Source of the DNA: Methylonatrum sp040877625
Lineage (GTDB): Bacteria > Pseudomonadota > Gammaproteobacteria > Nitrococcales > Aquisalimonadaceae
Length of the DNA stretch: 64,000 bases
Reading direction: 5' to 3'
Assembly: GCA_040877625.1 (NCBI GenBank)
Contig: JBBDNK010000006.1
Coordinates: forward strand, 1-64,000
The notes under the pieces were generated by a model that was not told the origin of the DNA, made no database searches, and saw only the letters and a list, made by a program, of their open reading frames with translations. Position numbers and translations under genes: made by a program. Of the stretch, positions 53,377 through 62,586 are shown one piece after another; within the stretch, counting starts at the first letter, position 1; each line of letters starts with the position of its first letter.

Positions 53377-54822
53377 TTATGGCAGGTTCGGAAACCGGAT
53401 GCCCGCCATCTCCTGCATGATCCGCACGACCTGGCAGCTATAGCCAAACTCGTTGTCATACCACACGTAAAGCACAACCTTGTCACCGTTGACGATGGTG
53501 GAAGCCGAATCCACCACGCCGGCGTGGCGGGAACCCACCAGATCGGAGGAGACGATCTCGGTGGAAGAGGTGAAGTCGATCTGTTCCTGCAGGTCGGAGT
53601 GCAGCGCTATCTCTCTCAGGTGCGCGTTGAGCGCTTCCTTGTTGGTTTCGCGGTTCAGGTTAAGGTTGAGCACCGCCAGCGAAACATTCGGCGTGGGGAC
53701 ACGGATTGAGTTGCCGGTGAGTTTGCCCTTGAGTTCTGGTAGTGCCTTGGCCACGGCCTTCGCCGCGCCGGTTTCGGTGAGCACCATGTTCAGCGCGGCG
53801 CTGCGGCCGCGGCGGGCACCGGGGTGGTAATTGTCGATCAGGTTCTGGTCATTGGTGTAGGAGTGCACCGTTTCGACGTGGCCGTGCTCTATGCCGTATT
53901 CGTCGTTGAGGGCCTTGAGTACAGGTACGATGGCGTTGGTCGTGCAACTTGCCGCCGAGATGAAAAGGTCATCGGCGGTGATGTCGTGGTGATTGACGCC
54001 GAAGACAATGTTCTTTACTCCGTCCTTACCGGGTGCGGTAAGCAGTACCTTGGATACACCCTTGGATTTCAGGTGCTGGCCCAGGCTCTCCTCGTCTCGC
54101 CACTTGCCGGTATTGTCCACCACCAGTGCGTTATCGATGCCGTAATTGGTGTAGTCGATGCTGTCCGGCGCGTCGGCGTAGATGACCTGGATGAAGTTGC
54201 CATTGGCGATGATGGCGTTGGCGTCTTCGAGCACATGGATGGTGCCGTTGAAGGGGCCGTGCACGGAATCGCGGCGCAACAGGCTGGCGCGCTTCTCGAT
54301 GTCATGCCCCTTGCCCTTGCGCACGACGATGGCACGCAGGCGCATCTTGTTGCCGCGACCGGTGCGCTCAATGAGCAGGCGGGCCAACACCCGGCCGATG
54401 CGGCCGAAGCCGTACAGCACGACGTCCTGGGGGGCCTCCAGCTGCATGCCCTTGCCATCGAGCACGTCATCCAGGCGGCGACGGAGAAAGTCCTCGATGG
54501 TTTCGTCCTTGGCGGCGTCGTTCAGATAGCTGGTGGTCAGTTTGCCGAGGTCCAGCCGCGTGGGGGAGATCTCCAGCTTTGCCAGCGCTTCCAGTACCGG
54601 GAATGTGTTGTGTATGGACAGCCCTTCGGGTTCATATTGTTTGACGAAGCGGTGCGACTTGAGGATGTCGATGGTGGTGCAGTTGATCAGCGGCCGTCCG
54701 TAGATGCGAAGCACCACACCCTTGTCGCGGTAGAGTTTTCCGATGATCGGCAGCATCCGTTCTGCGAGTTCCTGGCGTTGAGTCCAGTCGTTGAGATAGG
54801 AGTCATGCAATTGCTGATTCAT
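53377..54822 (-). CDS. Long-form glyceraldehyde-3-phosphate dehydrogenase
   Basis: A 481-residue enzyme. An N-terminal extension of about 125 residues precedes the Rossmann motif VVLYGFGRIGRVLARLL. The catalytic site is SAASCTTNAIVPVL (Cys-Thr-Thr). Then come HSYTNDQNLIDNYHPGARRG, SIRVPTPNVSLAVL and VWYDNEFGYSCQVVR. Long GAPDHs like this form a separate group in some gammaproteobacteria; physiological direction and cofactor are uncertain. ATG at 54822 follows GGAG. Confidence 0.92.
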   Translation of the reverse strand: MNQQLHDSYLNDWTQRQELAERMLPIIGKLYRDKGVVLRIYGRPLINCTTIDILKSHRFVKQYEPEGLSIHNTFPVLEALAKLEISPTRLDLGKLTTSYLNDAAKDETIEDFLRRRLDDVLDGKGMQLEAPQDVVLYGFGRIGRVLARLLIERTGRGNKMRLRAIVVRKGKGHDIEKRASLLRRDSVHGPFNGTIHVLEDANAIIANGNFIQVIYADAPDSIDYTNYGIDNALVVDNTGKWRDEESLGQHLKSKGVSKVLLTAPGKDGVKNIVFGVNHHDITADDLFISAASCTTNAIVPVLKALNDEYGIEHGHVETVHSYTNDQNLIDNYHPGARRGRSAALNMVLTETGAAKAVAKALPELKGKLTGNSIRVPTPNVSLAVLNLNLNRETNKEALNAHLREIALHSDLQEQIDFTSSTEIVSSDLVGSRHAGVVDSASTIVNGDKVVLYVWYDNEFGYSCQVVRIMQEMAGIRFPNLP

Positions 54823-54965
54823 GGGTGCTCCGTCGTATGCTGCACGGCCGGTAGGGCGAGGGGAGGTTTCGCGGGCGGATTCTACGCAAATCATCCATCC
54901 GAGTCACGCGCTCTTGTAGCCGGATTGTAGTTTTCGATGCTCAAGCCCGAGGCCCTGGAGATGGT

Positions 54966-55445
54966 ATGCGTCGCGATATCATGACGGAGATTATCATTGC
55001 CGCGCCACGCGCCGCGGTGTGGGATGCGCTGATCGGATTCAGCGGCTGGCGGCGATGGAACCCGCTGGTTCCGCTACTCGCAGGTGAAGCCACGACGGGT
55101 TCCAGACTGACGCTGCACCTGCATCTGCCCGGTCGGCAACCGCGGTTGCTCCACCCCGAGGTCCTGCGGGTATTGCCGGCTGAGGAACTGAGCTGGATAT
55201 CCAGGCTCTGGGTGCCCGGCCTGTTGGATTGTGAGCATCGGTTCTTGCTTGAAACCCCGGACGCAGGCGACCAGCAGCAGACCCTGCTGATACAGCGGCT
55301 GCGATTGAGCGGCATCGTGTTGCCGCTGTTCTGGCCCGGGTTGCGTTCGTCGTTGGCGGCCGGGTTGCACGAGAGTAACCGTGGCTTGCGTGATGCGCTC
55401 TCCGCGCCCGGCTCTGCAGGTTTTCGGGCGACCGGAATTCAATGA
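54966..55445 (+). CDS. SRPBCC-superfamily protein
   Basis: A 159-residue START/SRPBCC-fold protein. It has TEIIIAAPRAAVWDALIGF and GWRRWNPLVPLL at the N-terminus and a long C-terminal helix (LRSSLAAGLHESNRGLRDAL). This fold binds hydrophobic ligands. No ligand can be named. The gene stands alone between two minus-strand genes. Confidence 0.75.
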   Translation: MRRDIMTEIIIAAPRAAVWDALIGFSGWRRWNPLVPLLAGEATTGSRLTLHLHLPGRQPRLLHPEVLRVLPAEELSWISRLWVPGLLDCEHRFLLETPDAGDQQQTLLIQRLRLSGIVLPLFWPGLRSSLAAGLHESNRGLRDALSAPGSAGFRATGIQ

Positions 55446-55450
55446 GCCAA

Positions 55451-55486
55451 CGCAGGGCGAAAGGCGCTATGCTTTTCCGCCCTGCG
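55451..55486. terminator. Bidirectional terminator hairpin
   Basis: CGCAGGGCG (55451-55459) pairs with CGCCCTGCG (55478-55486) between the convergent SRPBCC and ettA genes. The loop holds GAAA and TTTT tracts that can extend the stem. Confidence 0.6.
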
Positions 55487-55515
55487 GCCGGCCCAAACCC
55501 CAGCCCACAAGAATG

Positions 55516-57183
55516 CTAACCTGCCAGCCGCTTGTACTTGATGCGGTGCGGGTTCATGGCCTCGTCACCCAGGCGCTTCTTGCGGTCGGCCTCGTACTCG
55601 GTGTAGTTGCCGTTGAACATCGTCACCTGGCTGTCGCCCTCGAAGGCCAGGATATGAGTGGCGATGCGGTCCAGGAACCAGCGGTCATGGGAGATCACCA
55701 CCGCGCAGCCGGGGAAGGTCAGCAGGGCCTCTTCCAGGGCGCGCAGGGTCTCCACGTCCAGATCGTTGGTGGGCTCGTCGAGCAGTAGCAGGTTGCCGCC
55801 GCTTTTCAACAGCTTGGCAAGGTGTACGCGGTTGCGCTCGCCACCGGAGAGATCACCGATGAACTTCTGCTGATCGGAGCCCCGGAAATTGAAGCGGCCC
55901 ACGTAGGCCCGGGAATTCACCTCGTAATTGTTCACAACGATGGTATCCAGACCATCGGAGATTTCCTGCCAGACCGACTTGCTATCGTCCAGGCTGTCTC
56001 GGCTCTGATCCACCACCGCCAGTTGGACAGTCTCGCCGACTACCACGTCGCCGGCATCCGGCTTCTCCTCGCCGGTGATGAGCCGGAACAACGTCGTCTT
56101 GCCCGCGCCGTTGGGGCCGATGACGCCGACAATGCCGCCGGGAGGCAGCGTGAAATCCAGATTTTCGTAGAGTAGCTGCTCGCCGAAGCCCTTTTTCACG
56201 CCGTGGAACTCCACGACCTTGTCACCTAGCCGCGGACCCGGCGGGATGTACAGCTCCTGGGTTTCGTTACGCTTCTGGAATTCCTTTGACTGCAACTCGT
56301 CAAAGCGTGCCAGACGCGCTTTGCTCTTGGCCTGCCGCGCCTTCGGGTTGCTGCGTACCCATTCCAGTTCGGCCTTGATCGCCCGGTTGTGGGAGGCCTG
56401 CTGCTTCTTCTCTCGCTCCAGCCGCGCTTCCTTCTGCTCCAGCCAGGAAGAGTAATTGCCCTCCCAGGGAATGCCGCGCCCGCGGTCCAGCTCCAGAATC
56501 CAGCCTGCGACGTTGTCGAGGAAATAGCGATCATGGGTAACCGCCACCACGGTGCCGGAGAATTCCGCCAGGAAACGCTCCAGCCAGGCCACGCTCTCGG
56601 CGTCCAGATGGTTGGTGGGCTCATCGAGCAGCAGCATGTCCGGATTGGACAGCAGCAGGCGGCACAGGGCCACGCGGCGGCGTTCGCCGCCGGAAAGTCT
56701 GGTAACGTCCGCATCCCATGGGGGCAGGCGCAACGCGTCCGCCGCCACTTCCAGATGACGATCCAGCTCCCAGGCATTGGCCGCGTCGATCTTGTCCTGG
56801 AGCTTGCCCTGTTCGGCCATCAGTGCGTCGAAATCCGCATCGGGCTCGGCAAACTTCGCCGATACCTCGTTGAAGCGGTCCAGCAGTGCCTTGGTCTCGG
56901 CCACGCCTTCCTCGACGTTGCCGCGCACGTCCTTGTCCGGATCGAGCTGCGGCTCCTGCGGCAGGTAACCGATGTTGATGCCCGGTTGCGGACGTGCCTC
57001 GCCTTCGATCTCGGTATCGAGGCCGGCCATGATGCGCAGCAGCGTGGATTTGCCCGAGCCGTTGAGGCCGAGCACGCCGATCTTGGCGCCGGGAAAGAAC
57101 GACAGGGAGATATCCTTGAGGATCTCCTTCTTGGGCGGCACGATCTTGCCGACCCGATTCATGGTGTAGATGTATTGGGCCAT
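55516..57183 (-). CDS. ettA: Energy-dependent translational throttle protein EttA (ABC-F)
   Basis: A 555-residue ABC-F protein, the length of E. coli EttA. Two ATPase domains carry Walker A GLNGSGKST and GPNGAGKTT, signatures LSGGERRRVALCRL and LSGGERNRVHLAKL, and Walker B LLLDEPTNHLD and LLLDEPTNDLD. The P-site linker (EKKQQASHNRAIKAELEWV) lies between them. It binds the ribosomal E site and gates elongation according to the ATP/ADP ratio. ATG at 57183 is fixed by the conserved MAQYIYTMNRVGK start. Confidence 0.96.
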   Translation of the reverse strand: MAQYIYTMNRVGKIVPPKKEILKDISLSFFPGAKIGVLGLNGSGKSTLLRIMAGLDTEIEGEARPQPGINIGYLPQEPQLDPDKDVRGNVEEGVAETKALLDRFNEVSAKFAEPDADFDALMAEQGKLQDKIDAANAWELDRHLEVAADALRLPPWDADVTRLSGGERRRVALCRLLLSNPDMLLLDEPTNHLDAESVAWLERFLAEFSGTVVAVTHDRYFLDNVAGWILELDRGRGIPWEGNYSSWLEQKEARLEREKKQQASHNRAIKAELEWVRSNPKARQAKSKARLARFDELQSKEFQKRNETQELYIPPGPRLGDKVVEFHGVKKGFGEQLLYENLDFTLPPGGIVGVIGPNGAGKTTLFRLITGEEKPDAGDVVVGETVQLAVVDQSRDSLDDSKSVWQEISDGLDTIVVNNYEVNSRAYVGRFNFRGSDQQKFIGDLSGGERNRVHLAKLLKSGGNLLLLDEPTNDLDVETLRALEEALLTFPGCAVVISHDRWFLDRIATHILAFEGDSQVTMFNGNYTEYEADRKKRLGDEAMNPHRIKYKRLAG

Positions 57184-57369
57184 TGAAGTATGGACACCTG
57201 TTTTCGTGAATGAGGACCCCATTATCGCGGACAGCGGGCGGCGCGCCAAACGGTCGCACTGGTTCCTGTTTCTCGCAGCAAGTATGCTGCGGAAACAAAA
57301 CCCGCGCAGCCGCCAACGGGCATGCCGGCTCGCTGGGAACGGGCACGATAATGACACAGGGAATTGCGC

Positions 57370-58650
57370 ATGACGCTTGCGAGACGATCGCCTTCGATCA
57401 CGCCGTTCTGGTACAGAATACCGCGATTTTTTCTCTATCCAATACGCCTTCCGGCCATATGGCTGTTGCTTGGCGTGACGACCCTGGTGACGGTGGCGCT
57501 GCCGATGCTGGATGGCTTGCTGTCCATTCCGCTGGTGCTGTTTCTGGCGTTTCTGGTCTTCACCTACTGTTACGAGAGCCTGGATGCCACCGCCCAGGGT
57601 AACGCCGAACCGCCCGGCATCCGCGAGGTGCTGGCCAGCGGTGGCTGGGGCCTGCCGCTGAAGCAGATTGCCGTACTGTTCACGTTCGGCGCGTTTGGCG
57701 CCATAGCGACCGCGATACTCGGCGATGCCGGCACCCTGGTCATCGTTTTGCTGTTCAACCTGCTGTTGCCTGCCAGCGTGATGGTGCTGGGGGTGGAGCG
57801 GTCGTTCATGGCCGCGGTTAATCCCCTGTATCTCGGCCACGTGGTGCGCGCCATCGGCTGGCCGTATCTGGGCCTGATTGGCCTGCTGTTTGCCCATGAG
57901 ATTGCGCTCGGCACCGCCATGGTCGGCGTAGCCTGGATTTTGCCGGAGGGTACGGGGCCGCTGCCTTACGTTGCCGGGTGGACGCTGGTGGGGGTGTATT
58001 TCACGGTGATGTCGTTTCATATGCTCGGCTACGTGGTTTATCAGTACCACGCGGAGCTGGGCTACACCGTGCATGTGGACGGTGACGAGGAAGACGAGCT
58101 GACTGCGGAGCTGGCGTTCTTCGATCAGCTGATTGCCGATGAACGCTACGAGGCGGCGCTGATCGAACTGCGCGAAGTGATGGAGCGCTATCCGGACGAT
58201 ATCAACCTGCATCAGCGCATGTTCCGGTTGGCGGGCCTGACCGGCGATGTGGCCACCCGTCTTCGCGAGGGCGACTGGTTGATACACCGCCTGGTGCGTG
58301 GCGGGCGTGCGGCGGAGGCTGCGCACGTCTACCGGCAATGCATTGCGGTCAAGGCTGATTTCCGGCCCCTGGCCGCGGAGGTCCATGACCCGCTAGCCCG
58401 CGAATTGCGCATGAACGGCAAGGTGCGGGAAGCGGTACAGCTGATCAACGGGTTCCACCTGCGATTCCCCGGGCACCATCAGATTCCGCGCATCTACCTG
58501 CTTGCCGCACAGATCTTCATTGACGAGATCAAGCAGCCGAAACAGGCCGAGAAAATACTTGCCTATATCAGGCGCAAACACCCGGATAGCGCGTACCACA
58601 CTCAGGTGGAATCGCTGCTGCGAACGCTTGCCGCGGATCCGCCGGCTTGA
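57370..58650 (+). CDS. Membrane protein with TPR-like C-terminal domain
   Basis: A 426-residue protein. About six hydrophobic helices fill residues 20-230; helical repeats (FDQLIADERYEAALIELREV, AHVYRQCIAVKADF) form the rest, predicted cytoplasmic. ATG at 57370 with AGGGA 7 bases upstream is preferred over a TTG two codons earlier. It ends 8 bases from the convergent rhomboid gene, whose C-terminal domain looks related. Function unknown. Confidence 0.75.
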   Translation: MTLARRSPSITPFWYRIPRFFLYPIRLPAIWLLLGVTTLVTVALPMLDGLLSIPLVLFLAFLVFTYCYESLDATAQGNAEPPGIREVLASGGWGLPLKQIAVLFTFGAFGAIATAILGDAGTLVIVLLFNLLLPASVMVLGVERSFMAAVNPLYLGHVVRAIGWPYLGLIGLLFAHEIALGTAMVGVAWILPEGTGPLPYVAGWTLVGVYFTVMSFHMLGYVVYQYHAELGYTVHVDGDEEDELTAELAFFDQLIADERYEAALIELREVMERYPDDINLHQRMFRLAGLTGDVATRLREGDWLIHRLVRGGRAAEAAHVYRQCIAVKADFRPLAAEVHDPLARELRMNGKVREAVQLINGFHLRFPGHHQIPRIYLLAAQIFIDEIKQPKQAEKILAYIRRKHPDSAYHTQVESLLRTLAADPPA

Positions 58651-58658
58651 CGTTATGA

Positions 58659-60122
58659 TCAATGCAGCCGACGCAACACGCGCCGCGCCAGTTCGGCCTC
58701 GTTGCTTCCCGGATAGAGTGCGATTACCTGCTCCAGGTGTGGTTGCGCGCGTGCCGGGTTGCCCGCGCGCGCATGGCCTTCCGCCAATGCCACCAGCAGG
58801 CCCGGCGTGGCCGGAAACCGCTCGCGTCGGGGCAGAATGACGGCCGCGAGCTGTTCGGCCTCGGCCAGGTGGCCACGGCGGCTGAAGCGCAGTGCCAGGC
58901 TCTGGATCAGGCGGCCGCTCAACCGCGGCCGCGGCATGGCACGCGTGCGGTAATCCCGGTACACATCCAGCACCAGCCGGTCGATTGTCTGATCGCCTTC
59001 GGATTCCCCAAGAATGCGTGTCACCGTCCGATGATAATCATCACTATCGGGATGGATACGGGCGCACTGGTGCAACCTGCGCAAGAGCTCGGGGTCGTGC
59101 GGGTGTTTCTCCAGCAGCCGTTGCACTACGGGCATTGCGGCGTCGAAATCCAGCTCGCGCAAGAGCTGGTCCGCCAGTGCCCTGTCCTCGTCCTCGGCTT
59201 GTTCGACGTCAGGTGCCTGCAGAAACGCCTTGTTAACACGCTGTGGCAGAAAATTCACGATCGCCAGGCCGCCTATCGCGCCCACCGTCAACCCGGCGGC
59301 GTGGGCGGCATAATTGACGTTACTGCCGGAGTACAGATACCAGGACAGCAACTCCCAGCCCAGCCACAGCGGCAACAGGATGATCGCCGGCGCACGCACG
59401 TAGTCGAACCAGATCCCCACCGAGTAAAAAAACCGCACCCGCTGACGGCTGAACAGCACGCTGTACAAGCCCATCATGGCGGCAATGGCACCGGAGGCAC
59501 CGACCCCCGGCACAAAGCGTTCCGCGGCGACGATCAGATCCGCCCCACCTGCCAGCACGCCGCCAAGCAGATAGGTGGCGAGGAACAGCGGTGCGCCGAT
59601 CGTCATCTCCACCAGAAAGCCGACCAGAACCAGAAACACCATATTGCCGATCAGATGGTCGGCACCGCCGTGCAGGAAAATGTGAGTGAACAGCGTGAGC
59701 GGGTCGAAGTCCGCCGGTCGCAACCCCCAGCGCCAGAACACCACCCGGTCCAGCTGCCGGCTCATCTCCGCGCGCATGCGTTGCCAGCGCGGATGGCCAC
59801 CTCCGGACGTGGTGAAGACCTCGCCGTCCCGCAGACGGACCATGAAGTCCTCATCCTGGATCAGCGTGAACAGCACTTCAGCCGGATCGTCCGGATCGCC
59901 GAGTTCGGCGTTCTCCCCTCGCGCCCGCAGATCGGCTTCCCAGGCATCGCGCTCCATGGCCATCAGCCCGGAGTCCTCGTAATACGCGAGCGCCTGCTCC
60001 AGGCGCATTTGTTCGCTGCTCTGGATCAGAAAAAATACCAGCACATTGGCCAGCACCAGGCCAAGGGTTGCCAGCGGCGGCCGCCGCCAGTCGAGTTTTC
60101 GATCCAGAGGGATGAGGAGCAT
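58659..60122 (-). CDS. Rhomboid family intramembrane serine protease with TPR-like C-terminus
   Basis: A 487-residue protein. The rhomboid core has HIFLHGGADHLIGNMVFLV, the catalytic Ser in GVGASGAIAAMMGLYS and the catalytic His in NYAAHAAGLTVGAIGG. An N-terminal helix is followed by a loop of about 100 residues, larger than in GlpG. After residue 300 come about 180 residues of helical repeats. ATG at 60122 follows AGGACACGCC. Substrate unknown. It is not a rhombosortase-like short form. Confidence 0.88.
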   Translation of the reverse strand: MLLIPLDRKLDWRRPPLATLGLVLANVLVFFLIQSSEQMRLEQALAYYEDSGLMAMERDAWEADLRARGENAELGDPDDPAEVLFTLIQDEDFMVRLRDGEVFTTSGGGHPRWQRMRAEMSRQLDRVVFWRWGLRPADFDPLTLFTHIFLHGGADHLIGNMVFLVLVGFLVEMTIGAPLFLATYLLGGVLAGGADLIVAAERFVPGVGASGAIAAMMGLYSVLFSRQRVRFFYSVGIWFDYVRAPAIILLPLWLGWELLSWYLYSGSNVNYAAHAAGLTVGAIGGLAIVNFLPQRVNKAFLQAPDVEQAEDEDRALADQLLRELDFDAAMPVVQRLLEKHPHDPELLRRLHQCARIHPDSDDYHRTVTRILGESEGDQTIDRLVLDVYRDYRTRAMPRPRLSGRLIQSLALRFSRRGHLAEAEQLAAVILPRRERFPATPGLLVALAEGHARAGNPARAQPHLEQVIALYPGSNEAELARRVLRRLH

Positions 60123-60133
60123 GGCGTGTCCTG

Positions 60134-61015
60134 TCAGGCGTTGTAAACGACCCGGCCGAGCGCCGATATATCGTACCCGCCCATGGTGCGTGCACGCTCC
60201 CGGAAGCGTTCCGTGGCGGCGAAGCGGAGCAGGTTTTGTATGGATGGTTCGAAGAAGCTGCGCCGTCGCATGGCGATATCGAAGTGTTCCATGTGCAATG
60301 GGATGAAATCCAGCCCATGCCGCCGGCCGGCCGCTTCCACGGCGAGGCCGCAATCCGCCCGGCCTTCGCGGATGTCCAGCGCGAGATCGTCCTCACTGAG
60401 GGCACGGCCAGGTGCTTCCCGCAGGCCGCGGGGGTCCACGCCATCGCGATCGAGCAGCAGATTGAACAGTGTGTCGGCGCCGGCCTCCGGTTGGCGGCGC
60501 ACCACCACGACCTTGCCCCCGGCCAGGTCACGCACCCGGTGTATACCCTGCGGGTTGCCTGGCGCGAGCAGCAGCCCCTGTTGTCGACGTGCCCAGTGGA
60601 TCAGCACCAGGTCACGCATGCCGCCGAGCCCCCACCGCAGCGGTTTGTTGTATTCCCCGGTCGCGCGGTCCACCAGATGCAGCCCCGCCGCCATGGCCCG
60701 GCCCTCAAGCAGCAGACGTACGCCGTCGCCGCTGCCGTGGCAGAGCATGGCAAGGTCGGCGTTGGCTTCCCGCAGGGCCCAGTCCAGCAACGGGTCGTTG
60801 CTGCCCGCAAGCACCGGGGGGATGGGTCGGCTGGTGTGCTGGTCGCCTTCCATGTGGTTGAGCAGCCAGAGGTCCACTGCCTGCCTGGGGAACAGCAGCT
60901 TGCCGGTTACCTTGGTGCACGGAATCTGCCCCTGGCGCACCAGGTCATAGACCTTTCGCTCTTTCAGGCGCAGGTAGGCGGCCACTTCGGAGGTGGTCAG
61001 GAAGGATTGCGTCAT
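60134..61015 (-). CDS. Excisionase-type HTH regulator fused to periplasmic-binding-like domain
   Basis: A 293-residue regulator. The N-terminal HTH_17/MerR-like domain has LTTSEVAAYLRLKERKVYDL. A substrate-binding-protein-like domain (PF12727 type) follows: VLAGSNDPLLDWAL, LLAPGNPQGIHRVRDL and VVRRQPEAGADTLFNLLL. Such regulators sit next to tungstate or molybdate transporters and likely sense the oxyanion. It is divergent from tupB. ATG at 61015 is preferred on homology; ATG at 61045 is possible. Dyads lie immediately upstream. Confidence 0.82.
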   Translation of the reverse strand: MTQSFLTTSEVAAYLRLKERKVYDLVRQGQIPCTKVTGKLLFPRQAVDLWLLNHMEGDQHTSRPIPPVLAGSNDPLLDWALREANADLAMLCHGSGDGVRLLLEGRAMAAGLHLVDRATGEYNKPLRWGLGGMRDLVLIHWARRQQGLLLAPGNPQGIHRVRDLAGGKVVVVRRQPEAGADTLFNLLLDRDGVDPRGLREAPGRALSEDDLALDIREGRADCGLAVEAAGRRHGLDFIPLHMEHFDIAMRRRSFFEPSIQNLLRFAATERFRERARTMGGYDISALGRVVYNA

Positions 61016-61066
61016 CAGACTGTCTGAATCTGTTTTAACCTGCATGGTTTTCACTACTTTGTGAAA
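61015..61066. promoter_or_regulatory. Two dyads in the regulator/tupB intergenic region
   Basis: TCAGACTGTCTGA (61015-61027) touches the regulator start codon. TTTCAC-N6-GTGAAA (61049-61066) lies midway to tupB. Both suit operators for autoregulation and control of the transporter. Which protein binds them is inference. Confidence 0.4.
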
Positions 61067-61113
61067 TTCTATCCGCAATAGCACAGCATGCCGAAAAAGA
61101 ACAGGAGTAGCGC

Positions 61114-61818
61114 ATGACGGGTGGCGACAATCCCTTTTCGGCCGCGCTGGGTCTGCTCATCGGCTTCGATCCGGCGTTGATGGCCATCATCGCATTGTCG
61201 CTGCAGGTGAGCGTAATCGCCGTGCTCATCGCCGCATTGCTGGGCCTGCCCCTGGGCGCGATCATTGCCCTGTTCCGGTTTCCCGGCCGCGGACTGGTGG
61301 TGACGGTGCTCAATGCCCTCATGGGCCTGCCGCCGGTGGTGGTCGGGTTGATGGTTTACCTGCTGCTCTCCCGCGCCGGCCCGCTGGGGCCGCTGGGGCT
61401 GCTGTTTACACCGACCGCCATGATCATTGCCCAGTGTGTGCTGGTAACCCCCATCATCGCAGCGCTGGCCAGACAGGTGGTGGAAGACCTCTGGCACGAG
61501 TACGAGGAGCAGCTTCGCTCGCTCGGCTCCGGGCGTATACGTGCCATCCCCACGCTGCTCTGGGACGCCCGCATCAGCCTGCTCACCACCGTGCTTGCCG
61601 GGTTCGGCCGCGCGAGTGCGGAAGTGGGGGCGGTATTGATTGTCGGCGGCAACATCGAGGGTGTGACCCGAGTGATGACCACGGCGATCGCGCTGGAGAC
61701 CAGCAAGGGTGATCTGCCTCTGGCGCTGGGCCTCGGCATCGTGCTGCTGCTGATGATCGCGGTTGTCAACGGCGCCGCTTTCCTGATCGGCGAGAGCGCA
61801 CGGAGGCGGTTGGGATGA
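61114..61818 (+). CDS. tupB: Tungstate ABC transporter permease
   Basis: A 234-residue inner-membrane permease with about five or six helices. The EAA-type loop is EEQLRSLGSGRIRAIPTLLW and the C-terminal segment ASAEVGAVLIVGGNIEGVTR is characteristic of TupB. AGGAG precedes the ATG. It overlaps the ATPase gene as ATGA. Specificity for tungstate rests on the family and on the downstream TupA. Confidence 0.9.
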   Translation: MTGGDNPFSAALGLLIGFDPALMAIIALSLQVSVIAVLIAALLGLPLGAIIALFRFPGRGLVVTVLNALMGLPPVVVGLMVYLLLSRAGPLGPLGLLFTPTAMIIAQCVLVTPIIAALARQVVEDLWHEYEEQLRSLGSGRIRAIPTLLWDARISLLTTVLAGFGRASAEVGAVLIVGGNIEGVTRVMTTAIALETSKGDLPLALGLGIVLLLMIAVVNGAAFLIGESARRRLG

Positions 61819-62558
61819 ACGATCTGAACACACCCAACGGCCTTCTGCCCCTGGAGCTTGACCGAGTGGGGTTCCGTCACGGTGGCGCGGTCCTGCTGGA
61901 CAACGTCAGCCTGCGATTGCCGCCGGGCGGCAAGACCGTGGTCATGGGCCCCAACGGTGCCGGCAAGAGTCTGCTCATGCGGCTCTGCCATGGCCTGATT
62001 GCCCCAACGAGCGGGCGCATACACTGGAGCGGCCCCGCGGCGCGGGATAGCGAGTCGATCAGGCGGCGGCAGGCGATGGTATTTCAGCGTCCGGTGATGC
62101 TGCGGCGCTCGGCGCTGGCGAATATCACCCATGCACTGGCACTGCGCGATGTTCCTCGCAAACACCGCAAGGCCCAGGCCCTGGAGGCGCTGGAACGTTT
62201 CGGCCTGACGGCGCTGGCGGTCCGCTCGGCGCGGGTGCTGTCCGGTGGCGAGCAGCAGCGCCTGGCGCTGGCACGGGCCTGGGCACTGCACCCGGAGATC
62301 CTGTTTCTGGACGAGCCGACGTCGGCTCTGGATCCGGCTGCAACCTATGCGGTAGAGGACGCCATCCGTACGTTCGAAAGCAATGGCACGCGCATCGTCA
62401 TGACGACGCACGATGTCGGCCAGGCCCGGCGCCTGGCGGATGAGGTGCTGTTTCTCAGCGGCGGCCGGCTCCTCGAACATACACCCGCCGAAGCGTTCTT
62501 CCGGCAACCCGAGAGCCGGCAGGCGGCGGCGTTCATCCGTGGTGAACTGGTCTGGTAG
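61815..62558 (+). CDS. tupC: Tungstate ABC transporter ATP-binding protein
   Basis: A 247-residue ATPase. Walker A is GPNGAGKSLLMRLCHG, signature LSGGEQQRLALARA and Walker B ILFLDEPTSALDP, with the H-loop MTTHDVGQARRLAD. It powers uptake through TupB. It lacks the C-terminal TOBE/Mop domain found in ModC, which supports TupC. Confidence 0.9.
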   Translation: MNDLNTPNGLLPLELDRVGFRHGGAVLLDNVSLRLPPGGKTVVMGPNGAGKSLLMRLCHGLIAPTSGRIHWSGPAARDSESIRRRQAMVFQRPVMLRRSALANITHALALRDVPRKHRKAQALEALERFGLTALAVRSARVLSGGEQQRLALARAWALHPEILFLDEPTSALDPAATYAVEDAIRTFESNGTRIVMTTHDVGQARRLADEVLFLSGGRLLEHTPAEAFFRQPESRQAAAFIRGELVW

Positions 62559-62586
62559 CCCCGGCTTTACACTTTGGGAGATAGCG

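Noticed and set aside
58659..60122. Rhombosortase acting on sorting tails such as that of the protein at 7655
   Set aside because: The protein is far larger than rhombosortases, and the 7655 tail is PEP-CTERM-like rather than GlyGly-CTERM.
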